DNA from: Aurantiacibacter marinus
GTDB lineage: Bacteria; Pseudomonadota; Alphaproteobacteria; Sphingomonadales; Sphingomonadaceae
Direction of reading: 5' to 3'
Length of the DNA stretch: 64,000 bases
Assembly: GCF_001021555.1 (NCBI RefSeq)
Contig: NZ_LDCP01000001.1
Coordinates: 124,001 to 188,000 of the forward strand
Positions 44,372 through 54,009 of this stretch are shown piece after piece. Made by a program: the position numbers and the translations under genes. The notes below the pieces were generated by a model that saw nothing but the letters and a program-made list of their open reading frames with translations, had not been told where the DNA came from and did not search any database. Within the stretch, counting starts at the first letter, position 1. Every line of letters begins with the position of its first letter.

Positions 44372-45451
44372 ATGAGCATTCGCAAACACATCATCGCCGT
44401 CGTTCTGCTGGCGGGCGCGTCAGCCTGCGCGCAAGCCGATACTGAAACTGCAGAAGCGGGTGCGGGTGACCTGCCGCAATGGACGCTGGAGGATGTAAGC
44501 CTCTTCCCAGCAGACGGGTCGCTTCTCCATGCAGAGGATGGGGTCGTCCTGCCGGATGGTCGCCTGCTGGTCGGCGATGCAGAACATGGCCTCGTCACAC
44601 TGGCAGAGGATGGCACGAAGACCCCTTTCGGCAATTTCGCAGCTGCCGGGTTCATCGTCGGACCTGCAGCGGGCTGGAGCAATCCTAACGGCGTCGCGCT
44701 GGAGCCGGACGGAATCCACGTGCTTGTCGCAGATATTGTGGAAGGCAAGATTTTCCGCGCGAACACGCAAACTGGCGATGTAGAACTGGTTTTCGATCAT
44801 GAATTCGGGGTCAACACAGCCGTCGCCGATAGCTCCGGCGCAATCTGGTTCACCCAGTCCACCCGCAATGGCAGCGGGCCAGATTCGCAGACACGCATGT
44901 GGCAGGCGGTGGACAAAGTTCTGAACGACGGCGCGCTTTACCGTCTCGCCAGAGATGCCGATGACGCCTGGCAAGCCAGCGAAGTCGTTGGCGGCCTTGA
45001 TTTCGGGAATGGAGTAGCGCTCGATGAAAGCCGCGGGGTTGTTTACGTGGCCCAAACGATGGCAAATCTCGTGGACATAATCCCGGTGGACTTCGCCAGC
45101 GGTAACTTGAACGGGGCGCGGTCCACTTTCAACGTGTTCTCGCCGGACAATCTGGAGGTGGACTCAGACGGTAATATCTGGGTAGCGCAGCCGCTTACGA
45201 ACCAGGTATCGGTAATCAATCCTGATAGCGGAACCGTGCAGCCTGTCTTCACGCCAACGCCGGAGAATACCCAAAATGTGGAAGGCGAATTTTTGCGCAG
45301 ACGTGCCGCAGGTGAACCAGTAACGCCCATGCTGAACGAAGATCTGTATCGGCCGATGCCCGGCATTCTGACCGGTGTCATCCTGTCACCCGGCGGCGGT
45401 ACGGTTTACGTCAGCAACCTTGGCAACGCATTGGTCCGCCTCGATCGCTGA
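44372..45451 (+). CDS. SMP-30/gluconolactonase-like propeller lipoprotein
   Basis: 359 residues. A signal peptide with lipobox ASAC (Cys19) leads to a six-bladed beta-propeller of the SMP-30/NHL type: LFPADGSLLHAEDGVVLPDG, GWSNPNGVALEPDG, FGNGVALDESRGVVYVAQT, SPDNLEVDSDGNIWVAQ. Metal-binding positions typical of the family (Glu, Asn, Asp) are suggested by AEDGVVLPDG and SPDNLEVD. Known members are lactonases. The substrate here is unknown. It sits between gabD and the formaldehyde operon and is not obviously part of either. Confidence 0.85.
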   Translation: MSIRKHIIAVVLLAGASACAQADTETAEAGAGDLPQWTLEDVSLFPADGSLLHAEDGVVLPDGRLLVGDAEHGLVTLAEDGTKTPFGNFAAAGFIVGPAAGWSNPNGVALEPDGIHVLVADIVEGKIFRANTQTGDVELVFDHEFGVNTAVADSSGAIWFTQSTRNGSGPDSQTRMWQAVDKVLNDGALYRLARDADDAWQASEVVGGLDFGNGVALDESRGVVYVAQTMANLVDIIPVDFASGNLNGARSTFNVFSPDNLEVDSDGNIWVAQPLTNQVSVINPDSGTVQPVFTPTPENTQNVEGEFLRRRAAGEPVTPMLNEDLYRPMPGILTGVILSPGGGTVYVSNLGNALVRLDR

Positions 45452-45620
45452 AGCGTCCATCGCAACAGTATTGGCGCGATCTCAGCAAAGTGGCACGCTG
45501 GTGAATTGCAGCAAGACACAGAACGCAATCATCGGTGGCAAGACGGTCCCGATATGCATATCAGTCAACCTCACGCTCAGCCGGAGCTGAGCCGCCCTCA
45601 CTTCCAAGGATCTGCAATAT

Positions 45621-46727
45621 ATGAAGACCCGTGCCGCCGTCGCTTTTGAACCGAAGAAGCCGCTGGAAATTGTGGAGCTTGATCTGGAAGGCCCGAAGGC
45701 GGGGGAAGTGCTGGTCGAAATCATGGCGACGGGCATCTGCCATACCGATGCCTACACGCTGGACGGGCTCGACAGCGAGGGCCTGTTTCCCAGCGTTCTG
45801 GGCCATGAAGGCGCAGGTATTGTGCGCGAAGTGGGTGCGGGCGTCACCAGTGTTTCACCGGGCGATCATGTGATCCCGCTCTACACGCCCGAATGCCGCC
45901 AGTGCAAAATGTGCCTGAGCGGGAAGACCAATCTTTGCAGTGCGATCAGGGAAACACAGGGCAAGGGCCTGATGCCCGACGGGACCAGCCGATTCTCCTA
46001 CAAAGGCGAGACGATCTACCACTACATGGGCTGTTCCACCTTTTCGAATTTCACCGTGCTGCCCGAGATCGCGCTTGCGAAAATCCGCACCGACGCGCCG
46101 TTTGAAACCTCTTGCTACATCGGTTGCGGCGTGACGACAGGCGTGGGCGCGGTGGTGAACACGGCCAAGGTTCAGCCGGGCGATAATGTGGTTGTGTTCG
46201 GCCTTGGCGGCATCGGCCTGAACGTCATTCAGGGCGCACGAATGGCAGGCGCAGACCGGATCGTTGGCGTCGATCTCAACCCGGCCAAGAAGGAATGGGG
46301 CGAGAAGTTTGGCATGACCGACTTCGTCAACCCGAAGGACACCGCAGATGTGGTCGCACATCTGGTTGAGCTGCTCGACGGCGGGGCGGATTACTCCTTC
46401 GATTGCACCGGCAATACCGACGTCATGCGTCAGGCGCTGGAATGCTGCCACAAGGGCTGGGGCACTTCCATCATCATCGGCGTGGCGGAGGCCGGCAAGG
46501 AAATCGCCACCCGCCCGTTCCAGCTGGTCACAGGCCGCAACTGGCGCGGGACGGCATTTGGCGGGGCCAAGGGCCGCACGGATGTTCCCAAGATCGTCGA
46601 TTGGTATATGAACGGGAAGATTGCCATCGACCCGATGATCACCCACACGCTGACGCTGGAAGACATCAACAAAGGCTTCGACCTGATGCATTCAGGGGAA
46701 AGCATCCGCAGCGTCGTCATTTTTTAG
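45621..46727 (+). CDS. frmA: S-(hydroxymethyl)glutathione dehydrogenase (class III ADH)
   Basis: 368 residues. The zinc-alcohol-dehydrogenase layout is complete: catalytic zinc Cys in [27 protein letters not shown], the four-cysteine structural zinc loop [20 protein letters not shown] and the NAD fold [32 protein letters not shown] is a class III segment. It oxidises S-hydroxymethylglutathione (formaldehyde plus glutathione) to S-formylglutathione. It heads a three-gene operon with a VOC protein and S-formylglutathione hydrolase. The 169 bp upstream hold no other clear gene. Confidence 0.95.
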   Translation: MKTRAAVAFEPKKPLEIVELDLEGPKAGEVLVEIMATGICHTDAYTLDGLDSEGLFPSVLGHEGAGIVREVGAGVTSVSPGDHVIPLYTPECRQCKMCLSGKTNLCSAIRETQGKGLMPDGTSRFSYKGETIYHYMGCSTFSNFTVLPEIALAKIRTDAPFETSCYIGCGVTTGVGAVVNTAKVQPGDNVVVFGLGGIGLNVIQGARMAGADRIVGVDLNPAKKEWGEKFGMTDFVNPKDTADVVAHLVELLDGGADYSFDCTGNTDVMRQALECCHKGWGTSIIIGVAEAGKEIATRPFQLVTGRNWRGTAFGGAKGRTDVPKIVDWYMNGKIAIDPMITHTLTLEDINKGFDLMHSGESIRSVVIF

Positions 46728-46738
46728 GAGAATACAGC

Positions 46739-47134
46739 ATGTTCAGCCACGTTATGGTGGGAACCAACGATCTGGAAAAGTCCGTCACGTTTTATGAGAA
46801 AGTCCTCGGGGTTCTGGGTGCCGGGGCACCCATGATGCACGATAACGCCACCGGCCAGACGCGCGCCCTGTTCGTCCATGACGGGTCCATTCTTATCCTC
46901 ACCACGCCGATCGACGGCAATCCTGCCAACTGCGCCAATGGTTCCACAATCGGCCTGCGCTGCAGTTCGCCAGAACAGGTGAAGGAACTGCACGATGCAG
47001 CCGTGGCCGCAGGCGGTACCAGTATCGAAGACCCGCCCGGTCCGCGCGATGGCGGAGCACTGGGCACGCTGCACCTGTGTTACTTCCTCGACCTGGACGG
47101 CCACAAGATCTGCGGCATTCACCGGCCAGGCTGA
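46739..47134 (+). CDS. VOC-family (glyoxalase-fold) protein of the formaldehyde operon
   Basis: 131 residues from ATG 46739, preceded by AGGAG. The vicinal-oxygen-chelate fold shows FSHVMVGTNDLEKSVTFYEK, a metal-type His at the N-terminus, GSTIGLRCSSPEQVKELHDA and CYFLDLDGHKICGIHRPG at the end. VOC enzymes bind a metal and act as isomerases, hydrolases or dioxygenases; here none is proven. Its stop overlaps the ATG of S-formylglutathione hydrolase by one base, and frmA precedes it by 11 bp. A role in handling hydroxymethyl- or formyl-glutathione, or a related aldehyde adduct, is a reasonable guess. Confidence 0.85.
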   Translation: MFSHVMVGTNDLEKSVTFYEKVLGVLGAGAPMMHDNATGQTRALFVHDGSILILTTPIDGNPANCANGSTIGLRCSSPEQVKELHDAAVAAGGTSIEDPPGPRDGGALGTLHLCYFLDLDGHKICGIHRPG

Positions 47135-47973
47135 TGACATTGGAACACATCTCCACCTCTCGCTCTTACACGGGTGAGCAGCAGGTCTGGCGGCACGAAA
47201 GCACCAGCACCGGCACTCCGATGACCTTCGCAGTCTACGTCCCCGACCATGCGCCGGGGACCAAGCTGCCGGTCATCTGGTGGCTTTCGGGTCTTACCTG
47301 CACGCACGAAAACGCGATGAACAAATGCGAATACAAGGCGGCCTGCGCAAAGCACGGGATCATCTTCATTTGCCCCGATACTTCTCCGCGCGGGCCGGAA
47401 GTGGCCGACCATGAGGAGTATGATTTCGGCCAGGGCGCAGGATTTTACGTAAATGCCACGCAGGAGCCATGGGCCGCGCATTACCAGATGCGCACCTATG
47501 TCGAGGATGAACTGCCCAAGCTGGTCGCGGCGAATTTCCCGGTCGATATGGAGCGGCAGGGTATCTCCGGCCATTCCATGGGCGGCCACGGCGCGCTGAC
47601 CGTATCGCTGCGCAATCCCGGGCGCTTCCGCTCCACCGGAGCCTTCGCGCCCATCGTCTCGCCGCTCAATTGCCCGTGGGGCGACAAGGCGCTGACAGGT
47701 TATCTCGGAGAAGACCGGGCAGATTGGCGGGAGTATGATTCCGTGGCGCTGATCAAAGATGGCGCGCGGATCGACAATTGCCGCGTCGAGCAAGGCACTG
47801 CCGACGAATGGCTCGACGGTCAGCTCAAAACGCATCTCTTCACCGATGCCTGCAGCGCCGCGGAGATGGCAGTCGATCTGCACATGCACGAGGGTTATGA
47901 CCACTCCTACTTCTTTGTCTCCACCTTCATGGCAGACCACATCGGCTGGCATGCCGAACTGTTGAAGGCCTGA
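47134..47973 (+). CDS. fghA: S-formylglutathione hydrolase
   Basis: 279 residues from ATG 47134. The esterase-D fold shows LPVIWWLSGLTCTHENAMNK with the oxyanion region, the nucleophile Ser in GISGHSMGGHGAL, an Asp region near TADEWLDGQL and a His in HEGYDHSYFFVSTF. It hydrolyses S-formylglutathione to formate and glutathione, after FrmA. No formate dehydrogenase is in the window. The overlap with the VOC gene argues for stoichiometric expression of all three. Confidence 0.95.
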   Translation: MTLEHISTSRSYTGEQQVWRHESTSTGTPMTFAVYVPDHAPGTKLPVIWWLSGLTCTHENAMNKCEYKAACAKHGIIFICPDTSPRGPEVADHEEYDFGQGAGFYVNATQEPWAAHYQMRTYVEDELPKLVAANFPVDMERQGISGHSMGGHGALTVSLRNPGRFRSTGAFAPIVSPLNCPWGDKALTGYLGEDRADWREYDSVALIKDGARIDNCRVEQGTADEWLDGQLKTHLFTDACSAAEMAVDLHMHEGYDHSYFFVSTFMADHIGWHAELLKA

Positions 47974-48059
47974 GCCTTTCCAGAGTTGCATTTCAGTAAC
48001 GATTAGAGCGTAATTCAAGATACGCCGGAACCTGCCGCAATCTCCGGCGCTGGAGGTAT

Positions 48060-48545
48060 ATGGACTCCGTTATTGCTCAATGGTTACCGCTTGGCCTCGT
48101 CGAGGCGGTTGCTGCCATGCCCTTTGGAAGCGTGGCAGTTTCTGCGCTTATCGCGTTAACCACCGCGTCCATCATGGCCTTTTCCATTCCCGGCGCGCTT
48201 ACGCCAACGGCTTTTCTCAGCGGATTGTTGCTCGGCTTCGGCGGGATACTGGTCGTCGCGCTGGGTGCCGTAATCGGCAGCCACATCCTGTTCCTCGCAT
48301 CGCGTCGCTGGTTCGCTGCCGGCATGCGCCGCCGTTTCGGTACGCAGCTGGACGAGGTGGGAGGTCATCTTGAACGGCGCGGACCGATCTATGTCGCAGG
48401 TGCACGGCTTGCTGGCGTGCCGCACGTGCTGATCGCGGCGGGCTGCGCTGCAACCCCGATTACCGGCCGCACATTCGCCTTCGCCACTCTGCTCGGCCTT
48501 TTGCCAGCGATCACTCTGGCGGTAAGCGCAGGGTCTGCGTTCTAA
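48060..48545 (+). CDS. VTT/TVP38-like small membrane protein
   Basis: 161 residues with four or five hydrophobic segments: FGSVAVSALIALTTASIMAF, LTPTAFLSGLLLGFGGILVV, VIGSHILFLASRRW and the C-terminal helices. The central RRFGTQLDEVGGHLERRGPI and the LAGVPHVLIAAGCAATPITG segment recall VTT (DedA/TVP38/TMEM64) proteins, where a re-entrant Pro/Gly loop lies near an Arg. Such proteins are thought to move lipids across membranes. A GGAGG ribosome site is very close to ATG 48060. It is convergent with metW at a seven-base gap. Confidence 0.7.
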   Translation: MDSVIAQWLPLGLVEAVAAMPFGSVAVSALIALTTASIMAFSIPGALTPTAFLSGLLLGFGGILVVALGAVIGSHILFLASRRWFAAGMRRRFGTQLDEVGGHLERRGPIYVAGARLAGVPHVLIAAGCAATPITGRTFAFATLLGLLPAITLAVSAGSAF

Positions 48546-48552
48546 CGCCGCG

Positions 48553-49143
48553 CTATTTGCTCAACCGGAAGACCGCATGCTCGGCGCGCCAATTGGCGTT
48601 CGCCCCGCCAATTTCGCGCCCGCCTGCAAAGTACCAGCTGTCTTCCACTGTCACACCCTTCTCGGTCAAAAGCAGGCGGAAGTCCTCTACCGTGAGGTGG
48701 TGAATGTTCCTGGTGGCGTACCAGCTGACCGGCAAGTGCCGCACCACCGGCATTTTCCCGCCCAGCAGCAGCGCAAAACGCATGCGCCAATAGGCGAAAT
48801 TGGGAAAGCTGACGAAGGCGGTCCGCCCGACACGCAGCAATTGATCCAGTAGCCAGTCGGGCCGCTCTGCGGTCTGCAAGGTCTGGCTCAGGATCGCGAC
48901 ATCGAAAGCCCCGTCGGGATAATCGGCCAGATCGCGGTTCGCGTCGCCCTGCACAACGGAAAGTCCGCGCGCGACGGCCTTTTCTACTTCCTCCGGGTCA
49001 ATCTCTATCCCGCGTGCATCGACACCCTTGCCGGTCTGCAATTCGGCCATCAGAGCGCCATCGCCGCAGCCGATGTCCAGTACGCGCACGCCGTCCGGAA
49101 CCTGTGCTGCGATTTTGGCGAGGTCGGGGCGCAAATTGCTCAT
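48553..49143 (-). CDS. metW: MetW, methionine-biosynthesis companion methyltransferase-like protein
   Basis: 196 residues. A SAM-binding motif [18 protein letters not shown] and [20 protein letters not shown], together with [20 protein letters not shown], are typical for MetW. It works with MetX in one operon in many Proteobacteria, and in several species MetW is required for MetX activity. The ATG overlaps the metX stop by four bases. Its precise chemistry is uncertain; SAM-binding is predicted. Confidence 0.93.
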   Translation of the reverse strand: MSNLRPDLAKIAAQVPDGVRVLDIGCGDGALMAELQTGKGVDARGIEIDPEEVEKAVARGLSVVQGDANRDLADYPDGAFDVAILSQTLQTAERPDWLLDQLLRVGRTAFVSFPNFAYWRMRFALLLGGKMPVVRHLPVSWYATRNIHHLTVEDFRLLLTEKGVTVEDSWYFAGGREIGGANANWRAEHAVFRLSK

Positions 49144-50243
49144 CCGATGAAACCTTTCACGACACGGTCCAGCGCGGGCACATCCAGTAGAAAACTGTCA
49201 TGGCCATAGGGCGCGCTCAGTTCAACGAAGCTGACCGGCGCGGCGACCGCGTTCAGGGCATGGACGATCTCGCGCATGTCGGCGGTCGTATACAGCCAAT
49301 CGGTGTCGAAACTGACGAGGCAGAAGCGCGTATCGCTCGCCGCCCGGAAGGCATTCGCCAAGCGTCCGCCGTGCTCCTCCGCCAGATCGAAATAATCCAT
49401 CGCGCGAGTGATATACAGATAGCTGTTCGCATCGAAGCGGTCGGTAAAGCTGATGCCCTGGTGGCGCAAATAGCTCTCCACCTGAAAATCGGCATCGAAA
49501 CCGAAACTCTTTTCGTCCCGGTCCTGCAATCGCCGCCCGAATTTCTCGGTCAGGCCGGCTTCGGAAAGATAGGTGATATGCGCCGCCATTCGCGCGACGG
49601 AAAGGCCCTTGTCCGGCGTGTTGCTGCCGTAATAGGCCCCGCCTTGCCAATCGGGATCAGCCATGATCGCCTGGCGCCCCACTTCGTGAAAGGCGATGTT
49701 CTGCGCGCTGTGCCGCGCGGTTGTCGCAATGGCGAGAACGCGGTTTGTACGCTCCGGGAAATTGGCAGCGCAGCTCAGCGCCTGCATCCCGCCCATCGAT
49801 CCGCCGACGACAGCGTGGAGCGTTTCGATACCCAGCACATCGAGCAATCGCATTTGCGCGCGCACCATGTCGCGAATGGTGATGACAGGGAATTGCTTGG
49901 CATACGGCTTGCCGTCAGCATCAGGGCTGGCCGGCCCCGTTGATCCCATACAACTGCCCAGAACATTGGCGCAGATAACGTAATAGCGGGCCGTGTCGAT
50001 CGGCTTGCCAGGGCCGACCATGCGTTCCCACCAACCTTGTTTTCCGGTGACGGGATGCTCGCTTGCAACGAACTGGTCCCCGGTCAGCGCGTGGAACACA
50101 AGGATTGCATTGCTGCGATCCACATTTAGCTCGCCATAGGTTTCAAACGCGATTTCAACGCCCGCCAGTTCACGCCCGCTATCCAGAGGAAGCGGGTCAG
50201 GCAGCGCCTTTTTGCGGAAAGAAGGTGCGGTGTTAGGGGCCAT
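49140..50243 (-). CDS. metX: Homoserine O-acetyltransferase
   Basis: 367 residues from ATG 50243. The alpha/beta hydrolase core has [14 protein letters not shown], the nucleophile Ser in [31 protein letters not shown] and a late His in [24 protein letters not shown] is a family hallmark. It acetylates homoserine from acetyl-CoA (or succinylates it, which MetX sequences alone can leave open) for methionine synthesis. Its product would go to MetY at 15075-16361. The ATG lies only 75 bp from the divergent hisC start. No SAM riboswitch is visible in that space. Confidence 0.94.
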   Translation of the reverse strand: MAPNTAPSFRKKALPDPLPLDSGRELAGVEIAFETYGELNVDRSNAILVFHALTGDQFVASEHPVTGKQGWWERMVGPGKPIDTARYYVICANVLGSCMGSTGPASPDADGKPYAKQFPVITIRDMVRAQMRLLDVLGIETLHAVVGGSMGGMQALSCAANFPERTNRVLAIATTARHSAQNIAFHEVGRQAIMADPDWQGGAYYGSNTPDKGLSVARMAAHITYLSEAGLTEKFGRRLQDRDEKSFGFDADFQVESYLRHQGISFTDRFDANSYLYITRAMDYFDLAEEHGGRLANAFRAASDTRFCLVSFDTDWLYTTADMREIVHALNAVAAPVSFVELSAPYGHDSFLLDVPALDRVVKGFIG

Positions 50244-50318
50244 AATGGTCTGGAAATCGACTTGGGGGAGGTGTTGCAGGCTGTCAATCGTACCCGAGTG
50301 ACGGTATGCGCAGGCCCC

Positions 50319-51443
50319 GTGACTGACAAGACCGCAAACGCCCGCCCGCAGATGAAGCCCTATGTGGCGCAGATCCATGCCTATGTGCCGGGGAAATCCA
50401 GTGCGTCCGATGGCAAGCCGCTGGTGAAACTGTCTGCAAACGAGAACCCGCTGGGCTGTTCTCCCGTGGCACTGGATGCTTTGGCAATTGCCGGTTCGCC
50501 CAATGATTATCCCGATCCCGGCGCGACCGCTTTGCGCGAAGCGATTGGCGAACTGCATGGCATTGATGCGGCGCGCATTGTGTGCGGCACGGGATCTGAC
50601 GAACTGCTCAATCTCGCGGCGCAGGCCTATGCCGGGGCGGGCGACGAGGTGATGTTCAGCCGTTACAGCTTTGCCGTGTACGATATCGCCGCCAAGCGCT
50701 GCGGCGCGGATGCGGTTGAGGTGGACGACCGCGATTACGCCGCCGATGTCGATGCGCTGCTGGCCCGCGTCACCCCGCGCACCCGCGTCATCTTCCTGGC
50801 AAATCCCAACAATCCCACCGGCACGTATTTGCCGCGCGAAGAAGTTGCGCGGCTCCACGCAGGTCTGCCAGCCGATGTGCTGCTGGTGCTGGATCAGGCC
50901 TATGCCGAATATCTTGAGCCGGAAGAAGACGACGGCAGTATGGAACTGGCGGCAGCGCATGAGAATGTTCTGGTCACACGGACTTTTTCCAAGATTTACG
51001 GCCTTGCCGCCGAACGCATCGGTTGGGCTACGGGCGCGCCGCACATAATCGACGCGTTGAACCGGATCAGAGGCCCGTTCAACGTGACCTCGAGCGGGCA
51101 GCGCGCGGCCTTGGCAGCGACGGGCGATCAGGACTTCGTGAAACGCAGCCGCGACCACAACCGCATCGAGCGTGAACGGTTCGAGGCGCGCATCACGATG
51201 CTGGGCAACCGCGGGCTTTGCGTTGTGCCGAGCAAGGCCAATTTCCTGCTGGTGATGTTCGGGGGCGAGGTGACCGCAGAAACAGCGCTGCACGCGATTG
51301 CCGATGCAGGCTTTGCCGTGCGCCATTTACCGGGTCAGGGCCTTGGCGATGGCCTGCGCATAACCATTGGCAGCCGGGCCGATATGGACACGATTGCCGA
51401 TGTCCTGGCTGACGTGACAGGCGGCGCGAATGCCCTTTCGTAA
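50319..51443 (+). CDS. hisC: Histidinol-phosphate aminotransferase
   Basis: 374 residues from GTG 50319 ([20 protein letters not shown]); ATG 50352 and TTG 50262 are alternatives. HisC motifs: [43 protein letters not shown], the PLP lysine in [17 protein letters not shown] and [14 protein letters not shown]. It makes histidinol phosphate; next to tyrA, as here, the enzyme often also serves tyrosine/phenylalanine. Its end overlaps the tyrA start by 14 bases. The divergent metX gene is 75 bp upstream. Confidence 0.93.
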   Translation: MTDKTANARPQMKPYVAQIHAYVPGKSSASDGKPLVKLSANENPLGCSPVALDALAIAGSPNDYPDPGATALREAIGELHGIDAARIVCGTGSDELLNLAAQAYAGAGDEVMFSRYSFAVYDIAAKRCGADAVEVDDRDYAADVDALLARVTPRTRVIFLANPNNPTGTYLPREEVARLHAGLPADVLLVLDQAYAEYLEPEEDDGSMELAAAHENVLVTRTFSKIYGLAAERIGWATGAPHIIDALNRIRGPFNVTSSGQRAALAATGDQDFVKRSRDHNRIERERFEARITMLGNRGLCVVPSKANFLLVMFGGEVTAETALHAIADAGFAVRHLPGQGLGDGLRITIGSRADMDTIADVLADVTGGANALS

Positions 51444-52335
51444 GGTCGCGATCATCGGCCTGGGACTGCTCGGCGGGTCTATCGGGCTGGCGGTGCGTGA
51501 ACATCTGCCTGGTGTCGCCACCACCGGCTATGACGCCGATTCCGAAGTGCGTGAACGCGCCCGCGAGCTGGATCTTGCGCAGACCATCGCAGACGATCCG
51601 GCAGAGGCCGTACGCGGTGCCGATCTGGTGGTGCTGTGTGTGCCCGTCGGGGCAATGCGCGGCGCCGCGCAGGCCATCGCGCCGGGCCTGTCAGAGGATG
51701 CCATCATCAGCGATGTCGGATCTTCCAAACAACGCGTCGGCAAAGCGCTGGCCGAGGAATTGCCCGGCCATCACGTGATCCCCGCCCACCCCGTTGCGGG
51801 TACGGAACAATCCGGGCCGGACGCGGGCTTTGCCAGCCTGTTTCACCAGCGCTGGTGCATCGTCACTCCGCCCGAAGACGCAGATGCGGCCAAGGTCGCG
51901 GCGCTGGTCAAATTCTGGAAAAGCCTCGGCTCCACAGTCGAAGTCATGGACGCGGCGCATCACGATATGGTGCTAGCAGTTACCAGCCATATTCCGCACC
52001 TTATCGCCTACACCATCGTGGGCACAGCCAGCGATCTGGAAGAGGTGACGCGCAGCGAAGTGATCAAATATTCCGCTGGTGGCTTCCGCGATTTCACCCG
52101 CATTGCCGCCAGCGATCCGACCATGTGGCGCGATGTTTTCCTGCACAACAAGGATGCAGTGCTGGAAATGATGGACCGGTTTCAGGCCGATCTTGGCTCA
52201 ATGCGCGACGCCATCGAAGCAGACGACGGCGAGGCGATGTTCGACCTGTTCACCCGCACCCGCGCGATCCGCCGCAGCATTCTGGAACAGGGCCAGGACG
52301 ATGCGCGGCCCGACTTCGGGCGGGGGCATGAGTAG
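51430..52335 (+). CDS. tyrA: Prephenate/arogenate dehydrogenase family (TyrA)
   Basis: 301 residues. The Rossmann fold opens [17 protein letters not shown] and [36 protein letters not shown], with the prephenate-binding His and Ser/Thr, and [20 protein letters not shown] follow. It carries the first committed step to tyrosine. NAD(P) preference is not clear by eye. It overlaps hisC and is convergent with the small membrane protein at 52373-52555. Confidence 0.93.
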   Translation: MPFRKVAIIGLGLLGGSIGLAVREHLPGVATTGYDADSEVRERARELDLAQTIADDPAEAVRGADLVVLCVPVGAMRGAAQAIAPGLSEDAIISDVGSSKQRVGKALAEELPGHHVIPAHPVAGTEQSGPDAGFASLFHQRWCIVTPPEDADAAKVAALVKFWKSLGSTVEVMDAAHHDMVLAVTSHIPHLIAYTIVGTASDLEEVTRSEVIKYSAGGFRDFTRIAASDPTMWRDVFLHNKDAVLEMMDRFQADLGSMRDAIEADDGEAMFDLFTRTRAIRRSILEQGQDDARPDFGRGHE

Positions 52336-52372
52336 CGAACATCACCGCTCAGGACGAGCGGCGCTGTCTTTA

Positions 52373-52555
52373 TTACCAGAGACTTCTCGCGAGCATGGCA
52401 AGGCTCACAATCACTAACGCAATCATACCTGTCAAAAACAGCACGCCGGAAATCACCTCACCTTCAAACCTCTGCGTGAGCGGGATGGTTATGAGGCCTA
52501 GCCCCATCAAGCCGATGCAGGCAAATACTGCCGTGTGAGGTCGCCGTTTTCGCAT
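52373..52555 (-). CDS. Two-helix small membrane protein, unknown
   Basis: 60 residues from ATG 52555. A basic start (MRKRRPHT) is followed by two hydrophobic helices: AVFACIGLMGLGLITIPLT and VISGVLFLTGMIALVIVSLA, with an intervening QRFEGE turn. It reads as a compact two-TM protein of the alphaproteobacterial kind. I know no family. The start of the frame at 52630 overlaps trxB and is rejected. It lies 13 bp downstream of trxB on the same strand and may be co-transcribed. Confidence 0.6.
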   Translation of the reverse strand: MRKRRPHTAVFACIGLMGLGLITIPLTQRFEGEVISGVLFLTGMIALVIVSLAMLARSLW

Positions 52556-52568
52556 TGGTGTAGAGCCC

Positions 52569-53540
52569 CTACTCCGCCGCGACAGCTTCCTTCTCGGCAA
52601 ACTCCAGCGTCGCCAGGAACCGCTCTGCATCGAGCGCGGCCATGCAGCCGGTGCCAGCCGCCGTCACGGCCTGACGGTAGGTGTGGTCCATCACATCGCC
52701 GCAGGCGAACACGCCGGGGATGCTGGTTTTCGGTGTGCCTGCCTCAACCAGCAGATAGCCGCCATCGTCCATCGGCAGCTTGCCTTTGAACAGTTCCGTC
52801 GCAGGCGCGTGGCCGATAGCCACGAAGGCTCCGTCCACCTCGAGCGTCGATTTCTCGCCGGTCACCGTGTCGACCAGATTAAGAAGCCCCAGCTTGCCGT
52901 CCTCTCCAGCTGCAAAACTCTCGACCGTCTTGTTCCACATGGTGGTAATCTTTTCGCTCGCAAAAACGCGGTCCTGCAGGATCTTTTCAGCGCGCAGTTC
53001 ATCGCGGCGGTGGATCAGCGTCACGTCGTCCGAATGGTTGGTCATGTAGAGCGCTTCTTCAACAGCCGTATTCCCGCCGCCGATCACGGCGACTTTCTTG
53101 CCGCGATAGAAAAACCCGTCGCACGTGGCGCAGGCGGACACGCCCTTGCCGCCCAGCTCCATTTCGCCCGGAACACCCAGCCATTTGGCCTGCGCGCCCG
53201 TTGCGATCACCAGAACATCGCCGATATATTCGTCCCCGCTGTCACCGATTGCGGTGAACGGTGAGCCGTTTGCCAAGTCCACTTCGACAATCGTGTCCCA
53301 CATCATCTTCGTGCCGACATGCTCTGCCTGCTTCTGCATCTGCTCCATCAGCCACGGGCCCTGGACTACGTCTTCAAAGCCAGGATAATTTTCAACGTCG
53401 GTAGTGATGGTCAGCTGGCCGCCGGGCTGCAGGCCCTGCACGACAATCGGTTCCATCCCGGCGCGCGCGCCATAAATGGCGGCGGAATAACCAGCCGGGC
53501 CGGAGCCGATGATGAGCATGCGGGTCTTGTGGGTAGCCAT
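52569..53540 (-). CDS. trxB: Thioredoxin-disulfide reductase
   Basis: 323 residues. FAD-binding GSGPAGYSAAIYGARAG, the redox motif SACATCDGFFYRG (CATC), NADPH-binding GGGNTAVEEALYMTN and VFACGDVMDHTYRQAVTAAG are all present. It keeps thioredoxin reduced, and so supports MsrA and MsrB. The C-terminus is slightly longer than in E. coli TrxB. A 173-bp upstream region separates it from the next minus-strand gene and includes that gene's terminator. Confidence 0.96.
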   Translation of the reverse strand: MATHKTRMLIIGSGPAGYSAAIYGARAGMEPIVVQGLQPGGQLTITTDVENYPGFEDVVQGPWLMEQMQKQAEHVGTKMMWDTIVEVDLANGSPFTAIGDSGDEYIGDVLVIATGAQAKWLGVPGEMELGGKGVSACATCDGFFYRGKKVAVIGGGNTAVEEALYMTNHSDDVTLIHRRDELRAEKILQDRVFASEKITTMWNKTVESFAAGEDGKLGLLNLVDTVTGEKSTLEVDGAFVAIGHAPATELFKGKLPMDDGGYLLVEAGTPKTSIPGVFACGDVMDHTYRQAVTAAGTGCMAALDAERFLATLEFAEKEAVAAE

Positions 53541-53663
53541 GATGAGTTTTTCCGAATCTGTCTGCTGCTTGATGTTGGCAAGTAATGTTCGGAGACATTC
53601 GCATCAAGCGGTCACTCGGTTTCATCCCAAGCGCTGGCCATCTCGCTTATGGCGCTGAATACA

Positions 53664-53693
53664 AAAAGGGCGGCCACAGCGGGCCGCCCTTTT
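53664..53693 (-). terminator. Intrinsic terminator of the small membrane protein gene
   Basis: A 12-base stem aaaagggcggcc/ggccgccctttt with a six-base loop lies 21-50 bp after the stop at 53714. On the minus strand it ends in TTTTTGT, a good U-tract. It is nearly symmetrical and may act in both directions. Confidence 0.8.
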
Positions 53694-53713
53694 CGTTCAA
53701 TCTGTTGCATGGA

Positions 53714-53929
53714 TCAGACGTTTGCGCGCGGTGCGCCTGTCCGGCCCTTGTCCGCAAATTTCTTCACGACGTATCCGCCAGCCGCAATCGCCAGCATGGC
53801 CGGAAGGCTCATGCGCGAAATGATAGGGACTGCAACTGTGCCGAGTACGGCACCAGTAGTGCCGCCAATGCTGCGTGTCTGTTTACTGAGTGCTGCGCCT
53901 ACGCCGGCGCCAATAATCTTGCCAATCAT
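53714..53929 (-). CDS. Small Gly-rich membrane protein under EcfG-type promoter
   Basis: 71 residues from ATG 53929, preceded by AAAGGAGA. The sequence opens IGKIIGAGVGAALSKQTRSI, then GTTGAVLGTVAVPIISRM and MLAIAAGGYVVKKFADKG, giving two or three hydrophobic segments with GxxxG-like patterns. The tail is basic. I recognise no characterised family. The gene has its own general-stress promoter and its own terminator, so it is probably a single-gene transcript made on entry into stress. Confidence 0.75.
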   Translation of the reverse strand: MIGKIIGAGVGAALSKQTRSIGGTTGAVLGTVAVPIISRMSLPAMLAIAAGGYVVKKFADKGRTGAPRANV

Positions 53930-53949
53930 GATTGTCTCCTTTTGCCCCC

Positions 53950-53975
53950 AACGGATGACAAAGGGTACAGGTTCC
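53950..53975 (-). promoter_or_regulatory. EcfG-type general stress promoter (GGAAC-N17-CGTT)
   Basis: On the minus strand GGAAC (53975-53971) and CGTT (53953-53950) are separated by exactly 17 bases, matching the EcfG consensus GGAAC-N16/17-CGTT. A start near 53943 would leave a short leader that still includes the AAGGAG ribosome site of the gene at 53714-53929. Confidence 0.75.
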
Positions 53976-54009
53976 ACAACTGACAAATTGCTGAGACAAT
54001 TCAGACTGA

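Noticed and set aside
45452-45620. Small frames upstream of frmA, including a 25-residue hydrophobic peptide on the minus strand
   Set aside because: Only a weak ribosome site (GAGGT) and no conserved pattern; too short to support. The region is best called the frmA leader.
50244-50318. Possible SAM-II riboswitch before metX
   Set aside because: The short leader does not show the conserved loop and pseudoknot bases of SAM-II; nothing else riboswitch-like is visible.
50262-50318. Upstream TTG start for hisC
   Set aside because: It would add 19 residues absent from the family and run into the metX control region; GTG 50319 matches the usual N-terminus better.
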